Origin: Aureobasidium sp. EXF-3400
Lineage: Eukaryota > Ascomycota > Dothideomycetes > Dothideales > Saccotheciaceae
Assembly: GCA_024195585.1 (NCBI GenBank)
Contig: SWBL01000059.1
Coordinates: 62,001-126,000, forward strand
DNA: 64,000 nt
Direction of reading: 5' to 3'
Shown: piece after piece, positions 22,323 through 32,183 of the stretch
Layout of the letters: every line of letters begins with the position of its first letter
Position numbering within the stretch: position 1 is the stretch's first letter
The notes under the pieces: generated by a model
What the model saw: only the letters and a program-made list of their open reading frames with translations
Told to the model about the DNA's origin: nothing
Databases searched by the model: none
Position numbers and translations under genes: made by a program

Positions 22323-23051
22323 ATGACAACACCCTTGACAATATCCGTAACCGGTCTCGCCCTCACCTCCAACAAACCGGAACTCGCCCTCCTCTCCGTC
22401 GAAATATGCTGCACAGGATCCTCGCGCAGCTTCGTATCTTCAGAGCTACAATTATCCTGCCGTGGTCTTGAAGATTTGTTACTCAAGACCTCTGTGGTAT
22501 CGTCCTCGACAAAAAACCAGTCCATGCCCTCGGGCAATCCCTCAGCAACCGCGAAACCGATAGTAAAACATTGGTCAATGACCGATATACACACATCTTC
22601 TCATCTTCCCACTGATACCCAAGGCGCAGTGTTGAAGAATGCACAAAGGTCTTACACCACATCCGTATCTTACGCCATTCACATCGCCGAGTTTGGTGCC
22701 TTGGGAACCTTTGCAAATCAGATTTCGATTCTGCCATATACGTCGATTCAAGGTGTCAAATGGTCAATAAGCAGTACCACGTGCAAGGCTCACGAGGCAA
22801 GGTTACGGAAGGAGGCTGTGGAGGACGCGTTGGAGAGTGCAAAAGATTATGCAAAGGCTTTGGGGTTGTCTGCTGTGTGGCCTGTGGAGGTTAAAGAAGT
22901 GCAGTGGGAGAAGCATGATGTGGAGACTAAGACGAAGAGAACGAGGAGACCAGTATCTGCAGACACGGATCCAGCATCTATGGAGTCTTTCTTTGAACCT
23001 GGAGAGGTCACCTTAAGTGCAAGGGTGGACTGCAAGTTCGAGGCAGAGTAG
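22323..23051 (+). CDS. SIMPL-domain (DUF541) protein
   Basis: A single-exon protein of 242 residues. It starts MTTPLTISVTGLALTSNKPE, a first strand with GxA/GxG character typical of SIMPL domains, and shows the C-terminal signature of that fold. VEDALESAKDYAKALGL is the conserved helix where residues are recruited into ATNAR-like alignments, and a last strand ends VTLSARVDCKFEAE. SIMPL (DUF541) proteins occur in bacteria and fungi and their biochemical role is unsettled. There is no signal peptide, so the protein is likely cytosolic. The start ATG follows CAACA, and no other in-frame ATG precedes it. Confidence 0.8.
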   Translation: MTTPLTISVTGLALTSNKPELALLSVEICCTGSSRSFVSSELQLSCRGLEDLLLKTSVVSSSTKNQSMPSGNPSATAKPIVKHWSMTDIHTSSHLPTDTQGAVLKNAQRSYTTSVSYAIHIAEFGALGTFANQISILPYTSIQGVKWSISSTTCKAHEARLRKEAVEDALESAKDYAKALGLSAVWPVEVKEVQWEKHDVETKTKRTRRPVSADTDPASMESFFEPGEVTLSARVDCKFEAE

Positions 23052-23283
23052 TTAGGATATTTGCTTGCTCATGTGTAAATTGAGTGGTGGAGTTTGCAGA
23101 GCTGGGAGTCAGAAGAAATGTAAAGGATGAAATGGTATATAATGATTAATCTACAAAATGATACATACAAGATACCGTGCCAATGACTGGAAACATCGAC
23201 TCCGATAATATAAAAGAAGCTGCGCTATGGTATAAGAACACGAGAAAAGCAGGACTAACAAACCCAAGACCTCAAGAGATCAC

Positions 23284-24198
23284 TTAAGCAGAAACCTCAG
23301 AAAGAGTAAAGGCGTACGATCTAGAAACAGTAATGCGGCTGTTTCCCTGGTACTGTCCATAGTTGGTAGCATACTGAGGCGACCAAGTCTGGTTGTAAAG
23401 ACCACAGTGCAATTCATAAGCAACACCATCCTTGCTCTGCACCCACGAGTTGAAGAAACGGCAAGTCTGGAAGGAACCATCGCTGGCAGGGTGGCCCTTG
23501 TTGTAGGCAGTCTGAGAAGTGCAGGCAGTGGCGCAAACGCTGGGGTCGTAAACGGTGTTGCTGTCAAAGGGGTAGACGCGGACACCCATGTAGGTGTCGT
23601 GGCGGTTGGCGTCAAGAGGTGCGTTGATGGCGCCGCCGAGCTGGGTAGGACCGTCGTAACCGGGGATAGCAGAAGGAGCAGGAACCTTATTGTATGCGTT
23701 TGAGCCGGTGATGACGACCTGGAACTCGTTGCGCCATTGACCGAAGTTCTTGGCCTGGGAAGAAGAGACACCGGCGCCCCAAAGGGTACACTTGTAGTTG
23801 GTGAGTGACTGAGGGTTAGGGCAGTTGGTGTGGTTGGGGTCGAGGGTAGGGTCACGCTCGCTGTACATGTTGAAAGCCTGGCAGCCAGTGGTCTTGTCGC
23901 AAAGAGATGCACAGCCCATCGAGTCGTATGAGGTAAGAGTCCAAAGTCCCATGTACTTGTTGGCGTTGAGCGAGGCGTTCAAGCCAGTGAAAGCAGCAGT
24001 GTAGCCATCAGGGGTGGGAGCGTTGGAAGACAGAGTCTGCAGCTCGGGAATAGCGAAGAAACCCTCGATGGTATCGGGAGAGGCAACAGGACCAGAGCCA
24101 GCAGGCTGAAGTTTGCAAGTGCCATCACGACCGATCAATGATCTGTGTTCGGCAAAAGCCATGCCAGCAAGGGCAGAGACAATGAGGGCAGAACGCAT
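23284..24198 (-). CDS. Secreted Cys-rich protein with two related PAN/apple-like modules
   Basis: A single-exon protein of 304 residues with a clear signal peptide (MRSALIVSALAGMAFA, cut before EHR). The mature part appears to hold two related modules. The first (about 85-175) has CASLCDKTTGCQAFNMY and later KCTLWG. The second (about 205-295) has CATACTSQ, then TCRFFNSW and HCGLYNQTW. Each has a CxxxC pair, a third Cys before an aromatic/Asn motif and a last Cys before L(W/Y). This looks like a duplicated disulfide-bonded fold such as PAN/apple, though I cannot prove the family. Such proteins in ascomycetes are wall-associated or extracellular. A TATA box lies 113 bp upstream, consistent with strong expression. 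Confidence 0.85.
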   Translation of the reverse strand: MRSALIVSALAGMAFAEHRSLIGRDGTCKLQPAGSGPVASPDTIEGFFAIPELQTLSSNAPTPDGYTAAFTGLNASLNANKYMGLWTLTSYDSMGCASLCDKTTGCQAFNMYSERDPTLDPNHTNCPNPQSLTNYKCTLWGAGVSSSQAKNFGQWRNEFQVVITGSNAYNKVPAPSAIPGYDGPTQLGGAINAPLDANRHDTYMGVRVYPFDSNTVYDPSVCATACTSQTAYNKGHPASDGSFQTCRFFNSWVQSKDGVAYELHCGLYNQTWSPQYATNYGQYQGNSRITVSRSYAFTLSEVSA

Positions 24199-24310
24199 GA
24201 TGTTGTTTGTTGATTAAAGAGAGTGGGTAAGGTCGGAAAGAATGTATAGAGGTCAAAGGAGTGGAAGAGATGAGATGATAGGAAGCCAACTTACCTTGAG
24301 AGGACCATAC

Positions 24311-24318
24311 TTTATATA
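24311..24318 (-). promoter_or_regulatory. TATA box of the secreted Cys-rich protein gene
   Basis: The minus strand reads TGTATATAAAG here, 113 bp before the start codon at 24198, a typical fungal TATA-to-ATG distance. Position and near-perfect consensus are the evidence. Confidence 0.55.
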
Positions 24319-25400
24319 CAAGAGCCCAGAGAGGTGATGTCTACTATCGAGTCATGGAGGTGATGGTCTCCGATGTGTTGCTTTGGTTCTCGAAGGCGCT
24401 ATACTCACTCGTCGACATTCGCCATGTCTAGTGGGTCGAAGGATTTGAACACACCGAGATTAGCCGCCACTCACGACCATACAGACAGGGCATCAAGCTT
24501 GGTAGACCGAGCATAGTTGGCAGAAAGTGGTGCTCATTCGCGAATGTGGACCCTCGAAGTGCTAAGTAAGGTTCAACGGCATCGAAGAAGCCCTCGTGGA
24601 GAGAACGTAACCGTCGTAGCGGTCTGGGACTGAGACAAACTTCCGGCAAGTTCGTCTATTGTTGGCTGGTCCAGAATCACGTATACATGTTCAATACCTT
24701 GAAATAGAGTCGTGAAGATCTCGAAACGCCTTCTCCAAGATTGACCGGGAGATCTGCAATATTGATGTCTGTTCGCTAATGAAGATCAATTTTGTTGCTC
24801 GGCTCACGTAATACACAATGGATTTGGCAGTTGCAATTACCCATACCGAGCGAGTCAGATGTACCGTGGGGAAATTTGGTGCATGACATTATTCGAAGAG
24901 GATTGGAAGCTGCATCAGAGTGAGACAATACCATCCAGTATGAAAATTCCGTTATGCCAGGATGTCTAACGGCTGCGAAGTATGAATGGTGGATATGAAG
25001 CAACTCGTGTCGGGATGCCTGCCTTGAGATTGGGCCACGGAGACAACACCGTCAGTAGAAGAACGGATTCAAGGCAGGAGGCCGCGACAGTGCTACTCAT
25101 TATCGGAGACCTTCTCCAGGGGTGGCGAGCAGTGTTGCCGTCCGATATGGAGCAAATGTAGCCAGACGGACCAACACTCGGCAGTCAACGAATTGGCCGT
25201 CAAGGCCTACCTGGTAAAGAGAACATTCCACGAGTAAGTCAACCAGCTTCTCGTGGAATAAAGAGACGTAAAAAGAAGCCATATAGGTTGACGACCAGGA
25301 CAAAGGAAGTTTAAGGATCCTGTCAATGGCTGGTCAGACACGCCATACGATCGTCCATATAACGCAATCGAGGCTGTAAGGATATGAGGAATGCGTCATG
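24319..25400. other. Intergenic, no gene seen; contains a hairpin
   Basis: About 1.1 kb without a supported gene. A perfect 10 bp inverted repeat with a 15 nt loop is found at 25225-25259 (arms ATTCCACGAG / CTCGTGGAAT). The rest shows only short, unconvincing frames. Confidence 0.4.
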
Positions 25401-26399
25401 TTAGTAGATGACCGTGTCCTCGTCAGCCTCGACTACAATATCGCCCGTGTCATCTATATGTCGATCATCATCCTCTGCCACTTGCTCTCGAGCTTCCTTC
25501 TCTTCAGTTGACTCTGTTACAGTTGCGCCCACAAGTTCTGGCTCCGTCTCCGGATTTGCAACTGCGACTTGGTCTTGGACAACTGCTGACTCGGTCGCTG
25601 GCTTAGCAGCATGACTTGTGCCATTGGACGTGTCCTGGGCGTGTGAGGTGGTGGTGTCTTGGTGATGGGCGTCTCCGTTTGCGTCCTCGTTCTGCCAGCG
25701 TTGGCGGACCTGGTCAAAGTCGTCAAGCTCCTGATCTATCTGCACGTCAATGTCTTCACGTTGACGATTGATCTGATCTTCTTGTTCCGGAAGCAACTCC
25801 CAGGGTTTGAAATATAGTTTGGGTTCGGTCGCGGTAGCCAGAAAACTTGACATGGCCTTCATGTTCTCATGCTTGATGCGCATGCTGGCTTCGTCGACTC
25901 TCCGTTGTTCCTTCCTTCGTGCGACATTTAGAACCTCGAGTCGTTCTGTCTGTCGCTCGCTCAGCTCTTGCTCTTTCTGGCGGCGGCGTTCCTCCTGCTC
26001 GGCTCGTCGTTTGGCTGCTTGCGAGTTGGCAGGTCTTGTCTGACCCAGTCCACCTAGCAGACCACCGAACAGCCTCTGGGTGCGCTTCTTCTCATCAATG
26101 GGCTTCACGGGACGTCTTTCGCGGGCTGGTGGAGCGTGTTCTTCCTGTCTGAAATTGTCTGGTGAAGGCGACCGACGTTGTCGCTTGGGAGAACCATGGG
26201 AGGCAGACGATTGGCGACGTTTCGTTCCGGCGCGTGCTTCTGGTGGAGTTTGTGATGGGTCAGGCGAGCGGCGGCGTGGTGACGAAGGAGTCGCGTCGGG
26301 CAGCACGACGGCTGATGCTACAACTCTGCATGTCGTGTCAGCATCACAAGCCACAGATGAGGAATGCATGCATGCTTAGCAAACTTACGAATCTGCCAT
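25401..26399 (-). CDS. Pinin/SDK/MemA-domain protein
   Basis: Exon 1 is only 11 nt (26389-26399, MADS start), followed by a 63 nt intron (donor GTAAGT, branch GCTGAC) and exon 2 25401-26325; 311 residues. The N terminus is Ser/Pro/Arg-rich (SPRRRSPDPSQ, RQRRSPSP), as in splicing factors. Residues about 85-200 carry the pinin domain: RTQRLFGGLLGGLGQ, a long Arg/Glu/Gln-rich helix (AEQEERRRQKEQELSERQ), then LYFKPWELLPEQED. The C terminus is acidic and disordered. Pinin is a nuclear-speckle protein acting with the exon junction complex in splicing. Identification rests on the FGxLxGxL..LPxE pattern. It is divergent from the oxidoreductase gene at 26653. Confidence 0.85.
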
Positions 26400-26532
26400 T
26401 TAGACGATTGTGCTATGTCCGAGATGAATGAGTAATGGTTTGGTCCGAAGGCCGAGTGCTGTTGCACCTTGACCCTGCAACGAAGCCTGCCCCGCTTGAC
26501 ATCACAATGAACCGCTTACACAATCATCGAGC

Positions 26533-26539
26533 TATATAA
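26533..26539 (+). promoter_or_regulatory. TATA box of the MDR oxidoreductase gene
   Basis: TATATAA lies 120 bp before ATG 26653 in the 253 bp region shared with the pinin gene. Consensus and distance are good. Confidence 0.55.
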
Positions 26540-26652
26540 TGGAAGCTTCTAATATATGTCTCAGGACGTTCATTAAAAGCTAAACAATATCTGTAATAAA
26601 TCGCTACCTCTTCCAGCAATAACTCTATACTCCCAACAACTATCACATCACA

Positions 26653-27807
26653 ATGGCAAACACTCTGTCAAATGCCAACAAGGCCGCTTGGCTCACCGAG
26701 GCCAAGCAGAACCCACTCAAGGTCGACCACGCTCCCATGCCATCTGCTGGTGCAGATGAGGTTGTCATCAAGAACAAGGCTGTCGCCGTGAACCCTGTCG
26801 ACTGGAAGATCCAGGACTCTGGCTTGTTTATTCAAAGCTACCCCAATGTGCTCGGTATGCTTACTACTTCTCTTCTACCTTATCAGTAAAACCCTTCTAA
26901 CATCAACTCTCAGGTACTGATGTCGCTGGTGAGGTCTACGAGGTTGGTTCAGACGTCAAGAACTTCAAGAAGGGAGACAGAGTCCTCGCGTATGTTCCGT
27001 CTTCCAGTACATATCGTTCCCACGCTGACAAGTCTTAGTCACTGCATTGGTCTCGGTACGGGCAAGGCTCAGAATGCTGGCTTCCAGCTCTTCTCGGCAG
27101 TTCCTCAGATCTTGACCTCCAAGATCCCCGAGAAGACTTCTTTCACCGAGGCCGTTGTTTTGCCCCTGGCCATCTCGACTGCATCAGCTGGTCTATACCA
27201 GAAGGGCTACCTTGAGCTGCCATACCCGACAGCCTCTCCCAAGTCATCAGGAAAGGTCATCCTGGTCTGGGGAGGTTCCAGCAGTGTCGGCTCAACCGCC
27301 ATTCAGCTCGCTGTAGCCAGTGGCGTCAAAGTCGTTACCACTGCCTCCAAGCACAACCACGAGTACTGTTCCAAGCTGGGCGCCACCACTGTCATCGATT
27401 ACAACAGTTCCTCGGTCGCCGATGATATCGTTTCTGCCATCAAGGATACCGGTGCAGAGTTCGCTGGTGTCTACGACAGTATCTCCTTGCCAGAGACTTT
27501 CAAGCATTGCTTCGAGGTCTTGCAGAAGGCTGGCGGTAGCAAGAACATGGCTACTGTTCTCCCGCCTCCTCAGGACAAGCCTTCTGACATCAATGTCCAG
27601 GGCGTCTTTGCCATTACTATCGCCAACCAGCACAAGGAAGTCGGTGAGGCCGTTTGGCAGAAGTTCGTTCCTGGAGCCATTGAGAGTGGAGATCTCAGAT
27701 GCCTGCCTGAGCCCTTGGTTGTCGGACAGGGTTTGGAGAGCGTGCAGAAGGGCCTCGATAAGAACAAGGCTGGTGTCAGTGCCAAGAAGGTGGTCATTGA
27801 GCTGTAA
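26653..27807 (+). CDS. Zinc-independent MDR oxidoreductase (quinone/enoyl reductase-like)
   Basis: Exons 26653-26854, 26914-26989 and 27039-27807; 348 residues. GroES-like N-terminal half with KAVAVNPVDWKIQ, then LGTDVAGEVYEVGSDVKNFK and GDRVLAH. The Rossmann half has the nucleotide-binding stretch VWGGSSSVGSTAIQLA and ASKHNHEYCSKLGA. The structural-zinc four-cysteine lobe of classical alcohol dehydrogenases is absent. This matches the large fungal group annotated as zinc-binding dehydrogenase/quinone oxidoreductase or trans-enoyl reductase; NADPH is the expected cofactor, the substrate unknown. No biosynthetic cluster surrounds it. The introns are 59 and 49 nt. Confidence 0.88.
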
Positions 27808-28377
27808 GAGCCAGTAGTGTTGAGAGCCTGGAATTCGCAAAAGAATTCAGCTCAAGTAATGTGAAATGTCAGTCAACTCGTATCGAAAGACAATGACCCT
27901 GCCGCTTTCAGTATTCATCTCTACGTTGTGTGTATATGAGAGCCAACATAAATTTAAGAGCTTGATTTTTCATCTTTTCAACCGATCAATGTCAACAACC
28001 ACTAGCGACAATAGCTGAATACGAGAAGATGAAAACCTGGATTGTTGCACGCGACATGGTCTCCATCCTCTTTGGTTCGAACATAAGTTTGTTTGGGAGT
28101 GGTTGTTTTTGTTTGTCGGTTGTGTTTTGAAAGTGGAGGGCTCGAAGCTTCACCATCTCACGAAAACATGAACCGCGGCTGGCTGGACCAACGCAAAGCA
28201 CCTGCCAATCACAACACCATCAATTCAAACGAGAACATCGCAACAAAACCATCTTGACAGCTAGAGATTGGCATCTCATGTACTATGCAGACCGTTACTT
28301 GCCAGTGGAATAGCTAGTCCTCCAGACCCCACCCTTCTCACGAACCTCTGCAATACCGGACGAAGACATCGCTAAAC
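27808..28377. other. Intergenic, no gene seen
   Basis: This stretch is the 3' end of the oxidoreductase gene and the upstream region of APC5. No repeat, RNA gene or convincing frame. Confidence 0.4.
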
Positions 28378-30963
28378 ATGTCGCGATTCCTTACACCATC
28401 AAAAATATGCATACTTCTTCTGGTGCAACTATATCGTGATGGAAATGTCCCTTCCAAAAGCACGATAGCGCTTCTCTCGTTCATCTCCAAGCACACAATA
28501 CACAGATCACCACTCAATACCTCCAACCAAAAACCATTGACCCCACCTTCGATTCAAGAGTTCGAGGCACTACTAGGATCACACGAATCTGCGGTTCCGG
28601 GACGCTCTCTGTACCATTTATTCATCGACCACCTCTGGGCAATCCACGACTTCGTCACGTTTACCGCATTCCTCCAAGACCAGACTTCGGTAACGGCTTC
28701 ACTCCAGGAGCAGACCGAAGACAGCAAGGCCAAGTTCGTATGCAGTCCAACGAGTCCAATCGGCCAATTCGCCAGGAGGTGCTATCTAGAGTCTGTACGA
28801 TTACAGTTCAGTGATGCCTACCAACTCTGGGAAGATCTGGTAGTTTTCCGCGAACCAACCAAGGGCAACTATGTCGAACGAAACCCCAGATCGCCCTTTG
28901 CCAGTTACTATCCGGATGCAGCATCAGCCAACCTGTTACAACCAGATCAATTTGACGCCTCGGTCATTCTCCTCGATCGCATGAACAAGCAGGACGACCG
29001 GCCCGCTGTACCGTCAAGTCTCGATGATGTCGAGAAAGTGATGCACTTTCAACTGGGACAGCTGCAGAAGTTTGGTAGCAGAGTGTCAGATGAGATGAAA
29101 GCTCAACTGAGAGCAATGGTAGAACAAGGAGCGTCAAAGCCCTCGGATATGCACTTCATTAAGTGCGTTATGATATTTAAACTCAATCATGTTCACCGTT
29201 GCTGACCAGAACAGTTTCTTCGATGCTTGGAGAAGCGGCGCATACAACAAGGCTATCGAGCTTCTTCATCGCTACTTCGATTACACCATGGAGAGCCAAG
29301 GCACAGACACCATCAAGACGTACCACCAGTATGCTTTGCTCCATCTTGCAGTTCTCCACGCAGACTTTGGATGCTATGGTGAAGCCATATCTGCCATGAA
29401 CGAGTGTATTGCAACTGCCCGTGAGAACCAAGACGCTCGATGTCTGCACTTCAGTCTTTCTTGGCTTGCCCATCTACGAAAAGCATATCCTGAGTTTTCT
29501 CGCCTCGAGAACGGCGGGGAAGGCAGTGAGCTGGCAGGCAACGAAAGCGACATCATCACCTTCTTACAACAAAAAGCAGTGGAGAACAAGGACTGGGCGA
29601 CTCTCAGTAGCTCTCTGCTGAGCCAGGCTGAAGTCAATGTTGAGAGCGGTGGCAGTGTAGCCAGAGCTCTGGAACAGATATACCAGTCCAGCTATCTCAA
29701 CAGCTTGCACAACGTCTCCAGCATGATACCCAGCCAACTTCGACTCCACTCCGCCATCTTCAACAGACTCGGTCAAATGCCTCTGGCAGAACACTACTGC
29801 AAGGTCATGTTCCATGTTTTCCGCCAGGACGCTTCGAGACCAGATGTGCTCAACGTGGTGTTACAAAATGCGCATATGCACAGCATCCTGGGCGAATACG
29901 AAGAAGCCTATGAGCTTCTCAGGCAGGACGACCCTTCGAAGGAAAAGACATTGCGTCTCGATAATACGTTTACCGCATTCGCCGCGATGATCAGTCTGAG
30001 ACGTGCTATCCATCGGTAAGTTCGAAACATCCTCATGATATGTTTTTACTGATGATGACTAGCAACGACTTCTTCGTCGCCGAAGAGTTCCTTCGCCAGC
30101 TGAAGCCCATCAGACAAACAGCAGACGCAGGCGTGATTTTCGAAACACACGTACTCGAGATTGAACTTTTGATGCGACAGGGAAAACTAGCCAGTGCGTT
30201 TGACTGTATCGAAAAGCAAGTGGCCGAAGCAAAGGCTGCAGACAGTGCAGGTAAGAATATCTTTCACAATACGGCAATCAACGTGACTGACCTTTGGCAG
30301 ACATCGGGCGCCGCATCAAGCTACTAATCCTCAAGGCAAGGCTCTTTGCAAAGGCAGGGTTGCCAACCAAGGGTTTCAGTATTGCGATGCGGGCAGCCTC
30401 GTCAGCACAGAGAGCTATGATTATGCCAGCAATGTGGGAGGCTGTAGGCGCTCTTTGTGTTATTCTCATTGACCTTGGCGAGTTTGGTGCAGCTAGAAGT
30501 CTGGTGGATGCCATCATGCCACAAGTGAGTTGATATGATTTCACGTCTAAGACGCTCGACATGCTAATACCAAGCAGGTGTTGGAGGGCGGCAATACAAC
30601 TACAATTGCGCAGCTATACTCAATTCTTACGGACTCTCATGTTGGCCTTGCTGGAAAGACGTCTGAAACAAACCCGAAAGAGAGCTCTGGTCACATTGAT
30701 GCCGCATTTCTCTATCTCAACCGGGCACATGAAGGTATGAATAGTTCTGAGTGTTTGACCAATTGCAAAGCGCTAATAAGACACGAACAGCATATGTCAA
30801 AGTTGAAGATCTGGACGGCATTTTGGACTGCTTGATGAAGAAGGCAATGCTGTACAAGCACAGAGATGATGATGACATGATTGAAGAGATGGAGCGTTTG
30901 TACAATAGCACAGTTCAGGAAGCCGAGAGAAGGCAGTTGGCGATACAAGGGCAAGGAGTTTAG
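28378..30963 (+). CDS. APC5: Anaphase-promoting complex subunit 5
   Basis: Six exons: 28378-29162, 29215-30015, 30063-30250, 30301-30524, 30578-30734, 30791-30963; 775 residues. It opens MSRFLTPSKICILLLVQLY, the usual fungal Apc5 N terminus. After intron 1 it carries NFFDAWRSGAYNKAIELLHR and YFDYTM, the hallmark of the family. The rest is a helical TPR-like solenoid (for example LLHLAVLHADFGCYGEAISA). Apc5 is a platform subunit of the APC/C ubiquitin ligase that drives mitotic exit. APC5 next to COX13 and APN2 is a recurrent neighbour set of ascomycete MAT loci. The introns are 47-56 nt with clean branch points; the frame is continuous through all six exons. Confidence 0.94.
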
Positions 30964-31183
30964 ACAAGCAAATAGGCGACAGAACACAGCGGTAGCTGAC
31001 AAACGAAACGTTAGATAATAGTTTAGATGCATGGCCTCTGCTATCTGTACAATTGGCGCGAGGTGACTCCCAATTTCTACGGCTCTTTGAGCGCAGGAGC
31101 GTTTGGCTAAAAGGACAAAATTTGAAAGGGTTCTTGAAGAGATACTCCTTGTTTCATACCGGAATTCAGACGAGAGGACTAGT

Positions 31184-31841
31184 TTACTCGTCAGACTTCT
31201 TGTGGTAGTTGACCTTGTCGTTCCAGAAGATGGTCTGGAGGGGGTGGTCGTTAGCTATAAGTCCTGTTGCTGGTTGATTGATCCGGCCTCAGCTTACCTT
31301 GTCACCGTCACCCCAGAAGTAGTTCTTGGTGCGGATGTTTTGGTAGGGGTACTCGGGCTGCTCGGACTTGGGAGGCATGTGGGACTGGTGCTCCCAGTGC
31401 TCGAGCCACAGGCGGTAGGCGTTGACACCACCGAGGATAATCGAGGGGATGACGATGCTGTTTTGCAAGATTCTCGGTCAGATTTTCTGAGTCTTTCTTT
31501 CTTTGCTCGTAGTGAAAGGGTGAGATCTCGGTCTCGTTCGGAAGGAGGACAATGGGAGGTTGGGTATCGGGGAGTGCATACTAGATGGAGAGCTTGCGCC
31601 AGAGGTCTATGGTAGATTGAGTCAGCAGTTTTCGAGGCCAATTGATATGCGCTCAACAGCATTCAGCTTGTCACGTACCACTGGTGGCAGCAGCGTGGTC
31701 CTTGACGGCAGAACGCTCGCGGTTGAAAGCGTTGTCGGCAGCGCCCTGGAAGCCCTTCTCGCCGGCACCGTGGAGCTGGCGGCGGCCGAGCTGGCGAAGG
31801 ATGGGAGAGCGCAATTGCTTAGCGGCGCGTGTGGTGAACAT
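31184..31841 (-). CDS. COX13: Cytochrome c oxidase subunit VIa (Cox13/COX6A)
   Basis: Four exons: 31679-31841, 31582-31606 (only 25 nt), 31298-31457, 31184-31234; 132 residues. The N terminus is a basic mitochondrial presequence (MFTTRAAKQLRSPILRQLGR). Then come DLWRKLSIY, a membrane helix (IVIPSIILGGVNAYRLWLEH) with WEHQSHMPP, and the family tail YPYQNIRTKNYFWGDGDK, FWNDKVNYHKK. It is a nuclear-encoded subunit at the complex IV dimer interface of the inner membrane. It is divergent from APN2, with 342 bp between start codons, as in many ascomycete MAT regions. The 25 nt micro-exon is supported by frame and by the conserved WRKLS-IxxP junction. Confidence 0.95.
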
Positions 31842-32183
31842 GTTTGCGGTATATGACGGTGAGTGGAGAGTGGAGAGCGGGCTTCAATTGCTATGGCTTT
31901 CGCTGACCTGATTGACGATCCGGTCACGCACAACGCGGGGCTTGGCGTCTGTCGAAGTGGAAGCTGCACTCCGCTCCGCTCCGCTGTCACGTCCCTTCGC
32001 ACTTGCCGCGGCTAAACCACACGTCATACCGTTCGTCACGTCTGCCTCTAAATGGAAGTCGCGTGCATAGTGCTTGCATCCAAAAATCTGACAAAGTTGT
32101 TCATGGTTTCATAGTCCTTCGATCGCTTCTACTATGCTCAACCTACGCGTGAACGTGCAATTGACCCTATTACCTCCATCATC
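31842..32183. promoter_or_regulatory. Shared divergent upstream region of COX13 and APN2
   Basis: This is 342 bp between two divergent starts. A CCGCT pentamer occurs three times in a row (31971-31985). A similar GC element lies upstream of the small mitochondrial-like gene starting at 49552. The call is by layout; no factor site recognised. Confidence 0.4.

Noticed and set aside
24428..24460. Sequence resembling the T-arm of a reverse-strand tRNA
   Set aside because: No matching acceptor stem or anticodon arm at the right spacing.
31103..31615. 170-codon plus-strand frame with hydrophobic Leu/Val content
   Set aside because: It is the reverse of COX13 exons; the COX13 protein is unmistakable.
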